This document shows positions 1 to 11,786 of a stretch of DNA of 64,000 nucleotides, piece after piece (position 1 is the first letter of the stretch; each line of letters begins with the position of its first letter). The notes under the pieces were generated by a model. The model had not been told where the DNA came from. It saw nothing but the letters and a program-made list of their open reading frames with translations, and ran no database searches. A program made the position numbers and the translations under genes. The stretch spans positions 22,408,139-22,472,138 of the forward strand of contig NC_090133.1 of assembly GCF_040581485.1 (NCBI RefSeq), in the 5' to 3' direction. The DNA is from Linepithema humile. Lineage: Eukaryota; Arthropoda; Insecta; Hymenoptera; Formicidae.

Positions 1-1405
1 TGGGCTCATTCGGAGGTCCATAACTGCTCGACGGCCCTTCGTTATTATTTCTGCCACTCAAGCGACCTTTGCCGTTCGTATTTTCATTTGCAATAGGTAC
101 GCCATAACTATTCGATGGTCTTCCGTTGCCTCCGTTTCCACCAAAACCATCTCCATGATTTCCGTTTGCGGTAGGTGCGCCATAAATGTTCGACGGCTTG
201 CTGCCTCCACCAAAATCACCTCCGTGATTTCCATTCGCACCAGGTGCGCCATAGCTATTCGATGGTCTTCCGTTACCCCCGTTCCCGCCAAAACCACCTC
301 CGTGGTTTCTGTTTGCACCAGGTGCGCCATAGCTATTCGATGGCCTGCCATTTCCACCAAAACCACCTCCGTGACTTTCATTCACATCGGGAACGCCATA
401 GCTGGTCGATGGCTTGCCTCCACTGTCACCGCTTCTGAAAGCGCCTCCGTTATTCACATCAGGAACGCCGTAGCTACTCGATGGTTTTTCAGCATTGCCA
501 AAACCATTTCTGTTATTTCCATTCGCGTCAGGAGTTCCGTAGGTGCTCGATGGCCGCCCGTTTCCACCGATGCCACCGTTGGGAGGGCCGTAAGAGCTAA
601 CGGGTTGTCCGCCCCCAAATCCGTTTCCTCGGGACTGACCTAGACCATTTCTACCGGCGTTTCCCCCGACGGGCGCGCCGTAAAGCTTCGATGGACCATT
701 ACCTGCGCCATTACCAAGACCGTTGAAACTTGTTGCGCCACTGTTTCTATTAACACCACCCCCATTACCAAAATCCGGCGTTCCATACTGAGTAGAAAGA
801 TCAGTTTGACCACCGTTACCATTCACGCTGGAAACTCCCGCTCTCGGAGGTAGATATGAATTGACCGGTGGTTCCGAACGCGCCACGGCCAGCGTCATGA
901 TGAATATCATTAGATTGATCTGTAATAAGAATTTTAAATCATCCCTGTTTTGTAAGAACTGATAACAAAGCTTATGAAATTCTAGAATACGCTAGATTGT
1001 AAGCTAGAAATTAACGTTCTAGAATTTATGCAAGAAGATAATTATGTGAGAGTTTTTGTTACTTTCTGTTCTTTTTGCAATTGGATTTTTCAAATATTTT
1101 ACAAAATCAATTTTGATAGTCAATTTAATATTATGCAAATGCTTCTATGTGAATTTCTTCCGAGATAAATTCTTAACTCTATAAGTTTATCAAAAAAATA
1201 TCTATTTGAAATCATTACAGATTTGTCTAATGTTAAATTTGTCACAAAAATAGATATGATACATTTTTTCTTATGAATTTTGAATTGGCTTTTTTTTAAC
1301 AAAAATATCTAGAGTATGATAAATATATTTGAAGATTTTGTCGTACATAACAGTTCTACGTATTTTACAAGGATCCGAATATATGTTTCTTCTTACCTTT
1401 AGCAT
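1..1405 (-). CDS. resilin: Pro-resilin-like elastic cuticle protein, 5' part (runs off the window)
   Basis: Extracellular elastomer of insect cuticle, crosslinked through tyrosines. Two exons are visible: a first coding exon of three codons (1397-1405, Met-Leu-Lys), a GT-AG intron (920-1396, GTAAGA donor), and exon 2 from 919 to the window edge. The splice joins in phase 0 into a hydrophobic signal peptide, MLKINLMIFIMTLAVARS. The mature start EPPVNSYLPP closely resembles known pro-resilin N-termini. About ten repeats of the type PSSSYGAP or PSNSYGAP follow, separated by Gly/Asn-rich linkers such as NHGGGFGGNGG, the usual resilin A-type repeat. The chitin-binding RR-2 domain expected downstream in many pro-resilins lies beyond the left edge, so full length is unknown. 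The tiny first coding exon is typical of insect cuticle protein genes. The identification is strong; the exact member of the resilin family is less certain. Confidence 0.9.
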
Positions 1406-1556
1406 ATTGACGCTTATATATTGATGCTTTCCAGCGACAGAAAAAAAAACAAATTACTCTATCCCTCCGAGGGAGACTCGCTCTCCCTGCTCTCGTTGCT
1501 ACCCTTCCAACGCAGAATGATCTCGAGGGAATGACAAACACAGGGTCTGCTCCGCT

Positions 1557-1565
1557 CTTTATATA
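1557..1565 (-). promoter_or_regulatory. TATA box of the pro-resilin gene
   Basis: The minus strand reads TATATAAAG here, about 150 bases upstream of the resilin start codon. A transcription start near 1530 would leave a 5' untranslated leader of about 125 bases. Position and sequence fit a TATA-driven cuticle gene; no initiator was verified. Confidence 0.55.
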
Positions 1566-1566
1566 T

Positions 1567-3280
1567 CGCGGGACTCATCCGCGTTTCTAGATCATAGTTT
1601 GGTGCAATCGACAAGATTTACAGCAACGTTCGATGCAAGTGTGTCACGAGATGCTATACGGGATCGACGGTGACGATGGAAAAGAGTCGGAACGGCGTAT
1701 AAGTAAGCGCGCTCACGAGTGGATTTGCGCTCTATATCTCTCCGATCGCGATTCCCGTCAACGTTGCGCCGCGAATCGTTAACTCGTAATCATTCCGAGC
1801 GCTTCTAAATTGCTCCGCGTGTAGCCTTTAACAATCCCTGATGTATTATTTCATTATACTATCAGCCGAAAAAATTTGAAGATATATTTAGCTGCATCTT
1901 AAGCTTCTGACGTAAAAGAGAAACTGTTTTCCGCACACAGCCACGCAAAATTGCATCAAAATTGCAGCGAACAGAGAGAAACGCAGGAACATAAAATATC
2001 TTTATCTTGTACTATAAATATAAAATTAGAACGTATGGCACGATACGCGTATCATATTTAATTAATTATGATTTATGGCCAATGAATTTACTCAACATAT
2101 AGTATCAGAAAAAACACTTTGATATCGCGATTGACATGTTAAAATGCTATTGACATGCATGTGAAATGCGTGTCCTCCAATTATAAAAAGCCTAAACACT
2201 CTCCGTCTTGTTGAGCTGACGAACCGTCCTGACGCAATAAACTTGTGTGACGCAAACTTGCATAATATATCTCCATCTCAGCGTGCCGCACTGCCATCAC
2301 CTGCATTCAGTACGAGTGCTCGGATTGCACAAATTTTCCCCAGCAGAATGTGTACACTCATACACATACAGCATCAAATAGATATGCGATCGCGCTTGAA
2401 GCAACTAGAAAACGCTTAATTTTTTTTTTTTTTTTTTATTTTATTTTTATTAATCTTATCGGTGATATATTTGTAAACTGAATATCAGGATAAAATCACG
2501 CTTAAGTATAAAATTTAACACAGTTATAATTAACACAAGCAACTACTTTTGAATTAATTAGAGTATTTATGAGTGAGATTCATGTAGTCATAAAATACCA
2601 TTGTGTATAGTCATACAAATATTGTACCATTGTGTTTTTTTCTGTTAATTCATGAATTATTTCTTGGGAATAAAATAGTGAAAGTAAAATAAATAAAATA
2701 TTGTAGAAACAAGAGAAATGAAATGTAAGAGAGATATTATACATAGAACATACATAGAAATTATACAGATAAAGAGATAAGAAAACTCCTTCTTTCATCC
2801 TCTTGATCGTTCGATTATATTTTATATTGAGCAAGCAGTCCCCTCTTCTTGTGCGAATACACATTGAAAAATGTTTTGTATGGAACACGATTCCTCTCTA
2901 GATACATATCTCTCTGAGTACAGGCTTTGTGTCACCTGTGTAAATGAGAACGCAGTTGCTCTGTAGCAGCATACAAATTTCTACACTGCGTCCTGATCGT
3001 CATCAATTATTCGCGTGATGCACATTGTTAAAGAATTCTCATGCTAATTTCAATCAATCCTTTATGGTATCTCTCAAGTATGGATTAAAGTATCCAATCC
3101 TTTTCAAAAATAAAAGGAACAGAATTATTAATCATTTTCAGCTTTATCTATAATTTATTTAATAAATATTATTGCTAATAATTAATCTAATAATAAATTA
3201 TTATGTTTATATTATCTCAAAAAACGTATTTTAGTAGACGCTTGAAAAATAATCGAGATACATAACTTTTGCGCGTTCTT
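1567..3280. other. Intergenic, no gene recognised
   Basis: AT-rich sequence with short poly-T tracts (for example about 2421-2438) and only short, low-complexity reading frames. No conserved coding exon, RNA gene or transposon end was recognised. It presumably includes upstream regulatory DNA of the resilin gene. Confidence 0.5.
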
Positions 3281-3282
3281 GC

Positions 3283-3760
3283 ACAGTTTGTGCATCCTTG
3301 GCACATCTCGCATGCAGTCTCGAACAACCGGTTGTCAAGAATTTTTCTGTAATAGTGAATGCATCTGTCACTAATATATATATTTATATATATATATAAT
3401 CACGCGATAAAAATTATTTTATACATAATAAACGTGTCAAAATATTAATCTTATTCGATAATCCTAGAAAAGATTCTTTTTCTCAAAGTAAAATTATTTA
3501 TTTATTATTATTAAAGCTAATTTTCAATATTATATATTTGATATATTACATATATTGTTCCGTTATCTAATAATTAATAACTCAAATGCTAGTTTTTTTG
3601 TTTTTTTAAATGTAAATCTTGCCGCTTTTTAAATAGATCTCGAATCAATCTAATATTAAATGACACTCGTGTTCTTTTTGTCATAATGGCGCCATCTTCC
3701 GCTCGTAGAGAGAAATATATATTAAAAAATAAGGGTGAAAGCTGTGATAAAAAAAGTACC
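3283..3760 (-). pseudogene. Diverged partial duplicate of the 5' region of the XRCC3 gene
   Basis: On the minus strand this block matches the start of the XRCC3 gene at 7764-8150. Bases 3311-3372 resemble the second coding exon (the part encoding TDAAAIREKFLTTGCS), 3400-3480 resemble its first intron, and 3590-3740 resemble the flanking sequence at about 8030-8150. Both copies keep an AG directly before TGAC, the acceptor of that exon. Walker A and everything after it are missing here, and the short first exon is not recognisable, so the copy cannot make a recombinase. It looks like an old segmental duplication displaced by about 4.4 kb. Confidence 0.6.
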
Positions 3761-4638
3761 ATAAAAAGTTCTTGCACAGTTCACGTTATGACGCATTTCA
3801 CGCTCTACATCATCTATGATCATTTTGGAACATGTTATGTTCAGCTTGGATGAAATGGTTGCGAAATGGAAGTATCGTCAACTCAAAATCACGTCACTCC
3901 GCGAATTTTTCGGAGACGGAAGTCAGGTTTTACGGTACAACCGAAGATCGCAGCACTGTCGGCCGCCACTTGGAACGGTTGTTTAACAGTTGCAAACAGT
4001 TCGGTTATTTGAAATTTTGTCACATTTTGTGGTGCTCAGTGTGATTTTGCCGGTATTTAACAGAAAGAATTTTTTTATGCACAGCAGCTGACAGCAACTT
4101 TTAGCAGCGTTTCAGGATAAATTTTATTAGGAAAAAATTCTTTTAAAAATTTTTATTTCTTTTATTTTCTTCTTTTTCTTATATTATCTTTGTAATCTAT
4201 TTGGTTACCTTACTTTAAATTTATTTTTATTTTTTATTTTTTCTGTTTTTGCGTTATTTTTTATTAATTTTAGATTTAAGTTGTTTGTAACATTAGTTAT
4301 AGATTGTATTATTAGTTATAGATTAAATATTAAAATATTAAATTAATTGTTTTAAAGCTGAATAATTGAATAATATTATACATATAAAATTTATATAATA
4401 AATAAATGTAATGAAAACTAAGAATAATGTCTCTTTATTTTACTGTAATTAATACTAATCATAATTAATAATAGTAATGAGTCAGTAATTAGTACAGAAA
4501 TATATATATAGGTTATATGGTCCCGTTAGTTCCTTATTTCCGAAGGTATAAGGTATGGTGGCGCTGAAACGGGTCTCCCCTTTTTAGCAAGAGCAAGTGA
4601 CGATCTTCTGCTCAAAATAAACAATACTTTGCTCTGCA
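3761..4638. other. Intergenic, no gene recognised
   Basis: A 70-codon frame at 3832-4044 has no recognisable similarity and no splice or context support. The rest is AT-rich spacer leading into the RPUSD1 gene. Confidence 0.45.
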
Positions 4639-5734
4639 ATGATTAGAATAAACAATAGATTCCCACGTGCATACACTATGATCTGCAATCTCACGCATTC
4701 GATAATTCGTTCGATAAAGTGGTTCATTAAGAGATTAGTAAATAATTGGAATGAGAAGCACAGATCTGTCAAGATTATATATCGCAGTGAGAACTTTTTG
4801 GCAGTTGATAAGCCCTATGATATGTATATAAATAGTAATAATCCTGACAGAAAGGTGAGGATATTTTTATTCGAAATGCATCTCAAATATTACTGTGTAA
4901 ATGGAACGTTGCATTTTCAGAATACACTTCAGTTGGAATTGCGAAAAATGCTACCCGACTTGGTTAATCTAAAATTGCGCCATGAATTTCATTTCGTTCA
5001 TCGACTAGATTATCCTACAAGTGGCGTCATGTGCATAGCATTAAATAAAAAAGCAGCCAGAGCGGCATCATCTGCTTTTGAAAATAAAAAAGTACAAAAA
5101 TTCTATGTAGCATTGGTACATGGCCATATTCACAAATCTCACATCATAATCAACAAGCCTATTGGTCAGCAATTGTACACAGTATAAGATCAAGACAGAA
5201 TTAGAATAGGCAAGAAGATTTAACTTTGTTTCTTCCACAATAGGTGATGATATTCGGGAAAAAAATGGCAATCATAAAATGTGCACAAGTGATAGTATTT
5301 ATTGCGAAAAGCCACGAAAGTCCTATACAGTCCTAATAGTGTTGGAACACGGGCTTTGGAAAGGCAAACCTGTTACTAAAGTATTGTTGGTACCTGGCAC
5401 AGGTAGACGGCATCAGTTAAGGGTACATTGTCATTATATTGGTCATACAATTATAGGAGATTATACATATAGCGGAGGCAAAGATACAGAACCTCGCAGA
5501 ACCTATCTCCATTCTCTCAGGTACAATTGATACAGAAATTTGTCACTTGAATTGTGTCATTATCTTATTAACGTTATATTTTTTGTTTTAAGGTTGATAT
5601 TAAACTGTGACATTGAAAATATAAATGTAAAAACAGCAGATCCATTCGAAGCCTCCATATTATCAAATTATAAAGTGACAAATATTGCAAAAATCTTAGA
5701 TGAAAATATATTCTACGATATATTAGGTGATTGA
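4639..5734 (+). CDS. RPUSD1: RluA-family pseudouridine synthase, RPUSD1 type
   Basis: Predicted to convert uridine to pseudouridine in RNA. Exons 4639-4854, 4921-5164, 5244-5520 and 5593-5734 join with GT-AG introns into a 292-residue frame; a start at 4669 is also possible. The catalytic motif HRLDYPTSG is present with its aspartate near residue 102. Other family motifs are FLAVDKP near the N-terminus, VLLVPGTGRRHQLRVHC, and IGDYTY. The order and spacing of blocks match animal RPUSD1 better than RPUSD2 or RPUSD4. The first intron (66 bases) is itself open in frame, but splicing restores the family alignment. The last three codons and the stop come from the terminal inverted repeat of a mariner element inserted at the 3' end; without it the frame would read Asp-Ile-Tyr-Lys-Leu-Met-Lys-stop. 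The gene is convergent with XRCC3. Confidence 0.88.
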
Positions 5735-6629
5735 AACCCGTTGTTCGGCTGTAGGTGTCTCCAAGTGTTTTATACTTTAGTACGGACAAATGTCGCTTAT
5801 GTTACCTTGAAGGGTGACCCTGTGTCACTAACTTCTAGCCAAAAGATACCATATTTAGTTGTGACACGTGCCTGAACGTGTTACGAACGAGCAAGTTAAA
5901 AATGGACCGTGACAAGTTGTTTTTCCGATGTGTGCTTCTACACTATTTCGATTTGAAAAAAAGTGCAGCTGGAACTCACCGATTGCTTACACAGACTTAT
6001 GGTGAGTCTGCATCATCCAAAACTGTGTGTAGAGATTGGTTTCGACGATTTAAAAGTGGCGATTGTGACCCTTATGACAAGTAACGACCAGATCAGTCGT
6101 AAAAATTTGATGATTCCGAATTGCAAAGTTTGCTGGATGAAAACTTTTCTCAAACACTTAACCAAGTGTTATCAACAGCAACTAAAGCGTTTGAACGATA
6201 ATTTAATAAAAAAAAGGCTGTCAGTAGCATCAAATCGCCGAAAAGTGATTCTGCTGCACGACAACGCTCGGCCCCACGTTGCATTGGCGGTGAAAAAAAC
6301 GCTGATGAAGCTGGAATGGGAGGTCCTCCCTCACCCCGTATTCTCTGGACCTTGTCCCAAGTGATTATCACTTGTTCCGGTCGATGCAACACGCCTTAGA
6401 AGATACACACTTTCGTAATTATGAGGAAGTCCAAAAATGGGTAGATAAGTGGATAGCGTCAAAAGACAGGCCATTCTTTCGTCGTGGGATTCAGCTTTTG
6501 CCAGAGAGGTGGAAGAAAGTAGTAACATCCGAGGGAAAATACTTTGATTAATGTAACCCAACAAGTTTTTACAAAATAAATGTTTAAAAAACGAAAAAAA
6601 AAACAGCGGGTTTAAATGCAACCGCCTAA
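5723..6629 (+). mobile_element. Mariner-family DNA transposon, internally deleted
   Basis: The ends form imperfect terminal inverted repeats: TTAGGTGATTG then AAACCCGTTGTT at the left, and on the opposite strand TTAGGCGGTTG then AAACCCGCTGTT at the right, differing by a 5-base insertion. TA dinucleotides flank both sides, as expected for mariner. At 907 bases it is shorter than a full mariner of about 1.3 kb because the middle of the transposase gene is gone. It lies between the convergent RPUSD1 and XRCC3 coding regions and overlaps the end of RPUSD1. Confidence 0.85.
5902..6551 (+). pseudogene. Decayed mariner transposase
   Basis: The start encodes the N-terminal helix-turn-helix region, with motifs such as FDLKKSAAGTHRLL and WFRRFKSGD. 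A frameshift follows within about 60 codons. Then the frame jumps to the C-terminal catalytic half, including HDNARPH (second catalytic Asp). After another frameshift come SDYHLF and the usual ending LPERW...GKYFD. The first catalytic Asp region (TGDE-type) is deleted. At least two frameshifts plus this deletion make it inactive. Confidence 0.85.
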
Positions 6630-6651
6630 TATATAAATTAATGAAATAAAA

Positions 6652-7949
6652 TTAAGAAGATTCGATCATTCTAACTCCAGACTCTGTCACCTCAAATTGA
6701 AAAGTTATTTTCGGCAAGTGCGACGCTAGCATAATGCAAATGTATCGCAAAGAATCTTTTTTGTAAAAATATATAGAAGAAGTGACCATGCTTGACCATG
6801 TAAATCCCAAAGCTGGTTGTTCGTCTATAGCTTCAGAAGTAAGGCTGTGATTATCTATTACTGCAGAAACCTAGAAATGTATTGAGATTAATATTTAATG
6901 TTACATGACAGTGTATTTTAATATGATTTTACCTGGTTAATAGAGATTATACATAAATCATTGTTTTTGCAAAGTTTGTGCAATTGTCTTCCAACATCTC
7001 TCTTGGATTTGGCTTGCAGCTGATTTTTCCAATCTTCTACCCTATAAGGGGCAGCTATTGAATCGACGATTAATAATCTTATCTTATGAACATTCATCAG
7101 TAGTGGAACTCTATTTTTCAGACATAATTCTAGTTCATCCTGTAACATTTATTATTGAGTTGATATTAATGCAAAATTAGATGACTGCTTATAATTCATT
7201 ATGAATAATCTCAAACTTTTTAATGTCATCATTCTGATATAATAAAATTGTGATATTATAATTACAGTAGTAGCAACATGATTAACAAATATCACATCTC
7301 CAGTCACAGAATGTGTTTTAGTTATCTCTGAATTGTCTAACAGCTGTTGCAACCGTTTTGATGGAAAGGCAGTTTCTGTACTAATATATATGGCACCTGT
7401 TGACATTAGTAATTATAAATGTATCTTATCTTACAACGGCATCATAAATATTTGAGAAAAAGATTTGAAATAATTAAGAGGCAGCATAACAAAGTTCAAA
7501 TTTATCAATTAAAATTTCTCCGTTTTAATGCATCAAAATTATTATATCCACATTAACATCAAGAATTTAAATATATATCAAGTTTCAAAGTTGTAAAATA
7601 ATTTTATTTACTATTAGATTGTTACCAGCTTCAAGACCACCCGCGGTTGCCGGTAGTTGAACAGTGAGACATAGCTGTAGAGCCAGCTGTGTTTTTCCAG
7701 TACCAGCAGCACCATAAATCTGCGTAATACCTCGACAAGGTATACCACCTTTTAATGTCGCATCTAGTTTCGAACAACCGGTCGTCAAAAATTTTTCTCT
7801 AATAGCAGCTGCGTCCGTCACTGCCATACATGATTACAGTAAAAATCATTTCATACATAAAAACATAATCACATATGTCAAAATATTAATCTAGTTTGAT
7901 CATCACAGAAAAGATCTTTTTTTAAGGCAATACCTAGAAAATCTTCCAT
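6652..7949 (-). CDS. Xrcc3: RAD51 paralog XRCC3 (spn-B type)
   Basis: DNA repair ATPase acting in homologous recombination with other RAD51 paralogs. Exons (minus) 7934-7949, 7626-7820, 7266-7396, 6933-7139 and 6652-6870 join in phase to 255 residues. Walker A is GAAGTGKT (residues 42-49), followed by the XRCC3-like stretch QLALQLCLTVQLP and GGLEAG. AIYISTETAFPSKRLQQL corresponds to the XRCC3 ICTEDAFPHKRLQQL segment. Walker B is LLIVDS (Asp near residue 140), then INQV. The start ATGGAAGATTTTCTAG is a 16-base first exon with a GTATTG donor; a later ATG at 7827 lies across the acceptor and is less likely. The protein is short compared with about 340 residues in human and fly because the N-terminal helical domain is nearly absent. 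Either an upstream exon was missed or the domain was lost. Convergent with RPUSD1. Confidence 0.88.
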
Positions 7950-8892
7950 TTTGAAGCTTATTTTTTATCCTATACGTTTAACGTATTAAGTGTATATTGT
8001 TACATTATTTTATAATTAATAAGTTGGACACCAGTTTTGAATTCAACATCCTTGAATAGATCTTGGATCAATTCAATATTATAGAAGGTGCTCGCTATTC
8101 TGCTTGTCACAATTGCGCCATCTTCAGCTCGTGGAGATAAATATACATATGAACAAAAATTAAACAGAACTTTTTTAAAGAGTTTAATTTTCTAAATGTC
8201 ACTTCACTTTTTCACTTTTTCACCCAATATTTCAAAATAAGTATAGGTTGATCTGAATGATAAGACACTAACGAAAGACAAGCATGTAAATACAAGTCAA
8301 TAGATTTTTCATCATGAAAGGCATAATCGTTAAATATCAATAGAGAAATCAAAAATGACTCATTATGATCCCCATTATTATTCATGTCCCGACGAAAAAT
8401 GTAAACTCATCTAGATCGAAGAAATGTATAGCATTAAAAAGTTGTGTTTGTTTTTCAATTTAAATTACGATTTAATTGTTTCATGTATTAATAAATACCT
8501 ACATAAATAAAAATTCTTCATCAAGAATGTAGATATTATTGTAAAATGAGAGAGAGAGATGATTCTCCTAATTACGGATTTTAGGAACTCGTTCTTCTAA
8601 TGATTCCAATATTTAAAAATCCTTGTTTTTAATAAATTGCTAAGTTGTCTAATATACAATCATAGCAATCAATCTTGTAAACGTTGTGTATATTCCTTTT
8701 ATTAAACCAATATAAAATCTTTTATTATAAAATTTGTGAAGAAAAGAATATATACAGTATAAGATATATAAGAAAGAAAATATGTGAAAAATATTTAATG
8801 CGTAGAATTTGTACACAAACATTAATCTTTCATTTGACATTACGAAAGATTTATCCTACATTTATGCTTACATGTGTGTATTTCCTATTTAT
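7950..8892. other. Spacer between the XRCC3 start and the RIOK1 stop
   Basis: AT-rich sequence containing the presumed XRCC3 promoter and RIOK1 3' untranslated region. The part at 8030-8150 is the template of the duplicate at 3590-3740; it has a short open stretch on the minus strand (containing RAEDGAIVTS) that I could not connect to either gene. Nothing else was recognised. Confidence 0.45.
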
Positions 8893-10969
8893 CTATTTTC
8901 TGTTCTTTGTCACTTTTACATTACGTTTCTTCACATGCTTTTTTATTTTGGTTTTTCTCTTCTCCGCTTGCTGTTCTTTGACTGCCTTCTTGCGAATCTA
9001 AAATTATAAATAATCTCGGATTAATTTACTACATAGTTTACAACATAATTGTATATTTAACAGTTATATCATAGGAAAGTCTTACTTTTCTACTGTCGGG
9101 GCTTTCATCTCGAGGCCTAGCCGAATTTACAAATTTGCTTTTTTCAAATTCCTCGCTTCCTGTTTCACTGTTATCTTCGCTATCGTCTTCGCTATCGTCT
9201 TCACTATTTTCGCTATCAGAATTAAAACTACTTGTCCTATCTTTATTGTGTTTGTTTTCGAGAATCTCTGGTACTTTCGCAGGCGAAGATAAATCTGATT
9301 TTAAACCAAGCATTGTCTTATAAATCAAATCTTTCTGTCCGGATTTTGCAAGTTTTATATCACGTTCCACATTAACCACCTATAAAAAAATGCAAGCTTG
9401 TAACTTAAACAACTTTTTCATACATTTATACAAATAAAAATTATACATTACACTGTAATCTGATTATCATCAGTGATAATTAACAATACCTGTGTCAGTG
9501 TTTGTGGAATGTAAGCTTGTTTAAAAACTGCTTCTTTTATTTGCTGTTCTGGATCATTTTCTTGATTTACCTCTTGCATTTTTGTGTCCAAATACTCATC
9601 CATGTTAGATTCGTTTACAGTTGGATCCGTTATGAAATCAAATAATGCTTGAAGTGGCATAACATCTACATTATGCTTTTCGAAATATGCTGATAAAAAG
9701 TTTATAAAGTTGTATTAGATACATACTTTAAACAAATCTTATATAAAATGAGTAAAATGCATTTCGCCATACTTGTAATATTACTACAGTCCTTCCTTAG
9801 AAATTCTGTTGCATGGCAATGATCACGATCTACAGCTTGTGAAACATCAATGATTACAATTGATCCCTTGTGATATAACATATTATATTCGCTTAAATCA
9901 GCATGAACAAGTCGACATTGGTTATACATTCTCCACATAATTTCAATACATTCTCTATATAGTACACTAAACTTTGACTCTGGGAGTACAACATCTTTCA
10001 ATTTAGGTGCAGCCCAGCCATCTGAACCTAAAAACTCCATTAGCAACAAATAATCACTGCATAAAATCGGCTGGGGAGCTCTGACACCACCTTGTTGGAG
10101 ACGCTTTAAATTATAGAATTCCTTTTCCACCCAAACCTGCACCATTTTACGCGGATTGCGCAGGGAGTGTACATGATCAAAACGGTATTCACCCCTAATG
10201 TACTTTTCTCGCTTTTTAAATTGCATGATGCTTGTTCTATATATTTTAATAGCAATCTCATCATTGTTTTTCGATTTTGCATAATATACATTAGCCTCTT
10301 TCCCAGTTGAGATACAACCATTTATTTCCGCTAATACTCCTTTTTCGAACAACTTGTGCAATTTCTTTATAATTTTCATATCCAATACATTCTCAATCGT
10401 TGCATTATCGCTCCTGTCTTTCAATCTTATGCGATTTTTATCCACACGTTTGTCATTCTCATTCAATGTATTAACCACATGGCTTGGCAACGATGGGCCT
10501 GCATATTTATTCACATTAATTTTGTTTGCGTAACGATTTATTTTATATTTTGGCTGATAACTCATTACATTGGATGGATTTTGAACTTGTGAACTTGATT
10601 CTTTCTGGCAAAGATTTTCTTCCATTAAATCATAAGCACAATTATAATTCTCATCACTATCTTCAGCATTATCTCCAATGTACAAATTGGTCATTCTTTT
10701 TTTGAGCTGCTGATCTTTACTGAGTACAAACTTCTCTTTCAATGTCTTCACTCTGTGAAAAATATCACAATATTAATAATGACTTCTTTAAAAAGTGCGT
10801 AAGATAATTATAAATTATTTTAGTAAGCATACGGAATAGTAACTTCCACAAAATTTATAGTGTTTACTATAAATATATATATGAGTAAAATATATACAAC
10901 TTACACGCATGCTGCTCCACACTCTTCTTCAGCGTCGCTAAATTGTCCTTCTTCAAATTCGTTTGACAT
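8893..10969 (-). CDS. RIOK1: Atypical serine/threonine kinase RIOK1
   Basis: RIO1 kinase/ATPase, which acts in late cytoplasmic maturation of the 40S ribosomal subunit. Exons (minus) 10905-10969, 9773-10752, 9490-9689, 9086-9379 and 8893-8997 give a 547-residue frame, close to human RIOK1 (about 568). The RIO ATP-binding signature STGKEANVYYA lies near residues 170-180, the catalytic loop HADLSEYN near 305-312, and the metal-binding IDVSQ near 323. The N-terminus starts MSNEFEEGQFSDAEEE. The C-terminus has an acidic Ser/Asp/Glu-rich tract (SEDDSEDDSEDNSETGSEEF) and then a Lys/Arg-rich tail (KTKIKKHVKKRN), both typical of RIOK1. All introns are GT-AG and phases agree. The gene is divergent from the Dah-like gene, with about 820 bases between their starts. 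Confidence 0.95.
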
Positions 10970-11786
10970 GATTATATATTTGGTTCGAAGAATATTCCGT
11001 ATTTATTAACTTCTTCTCTATGTGCAACCACGTGTGCCACAAGCAAAATATTACACGAAGTTACGAAACCTTCACCTTTCAACGACAAAAGCAAGCTGGT
11101 GATTTTGACAACTCCTCGCATGCGCAATAATACGAACTCTAGCAGACTAACAACATAAGGCTTCTATACACAAGATGTATCAATGCGTTACACGTAAAAA
11201 AAAAATGGCGCTGTAACAAATCAGATAGCATTTCAACGTAAGATGATTGGTGGTTTTTGTTAGGTTCAATTTTTAATCGCTAATAGACTTTTCTTTAACA
11301 TTTATGTTCATCTATATATTTTATAATGTATGACTTAAATGTAAATCACGCTTTTGTTTACAATATTTAAACTATGTAATTATGTTGAAATGATACAAAA
11401 AGTAAGGTTTTTTGAAAATTGCTGTATTAATGCTGTTCTCTAACATACTTTTTATAATTTATTTTAACTTTATGTTGATGTATATATTATTTCTTCTGTC
11501 GAATTAATTAATATCAAAGCTAACTACACTTTCTGATTAACTTTTGATCAGAAATTTACAGATGATAAAGTTTTTGTGTATGTGACTTATTACAATTGAG
11601 AACTTATTCTCTAACCTTTTGTGTACAGAAGTAGAAAGTTAAATGCAATATCTTTCAATAATTAATTAACTATCATGATATTTTGTGACATGATTAATGT
11701 CTAGTCACACAATAAATTCAACACAATAATATTGTTTTATTGCAGATCACATAAACAGATGTCTAAAAACAGAAGTATACAGAAAT
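10970..11786. promoter_or_regulatory. Divergent promoter region of RIOK1 and the Dah-like gene
   Basis: This AT-rich interval separates two start codons facing away from each other and must hold the promoters of both. An acceptor-like TTTTATTGCAG at about 11735-11745, just before the Dah-like exon, suggests a non-coding first exon further upstream. No TATA box or named motif was identified. Confidence 0.4.

Noticed and set aside
155..643. Plus-strand frames across the left edge
   Set aside because: They are antisense shadows of the resilin repeats on the minus strand.
3832..4044. 70-codon plus-strand frame as a small gene
   Set aside because: No recognisable similarity, no splice support and no copy elsewhere in the window.
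8649..9009. Hydrophobic frames on both strands near 8.7-9.0 kb as a membrane protein
   Set aside because: They are AT-rich shadows of the RIOK1 last exon and 3' untranslated region.
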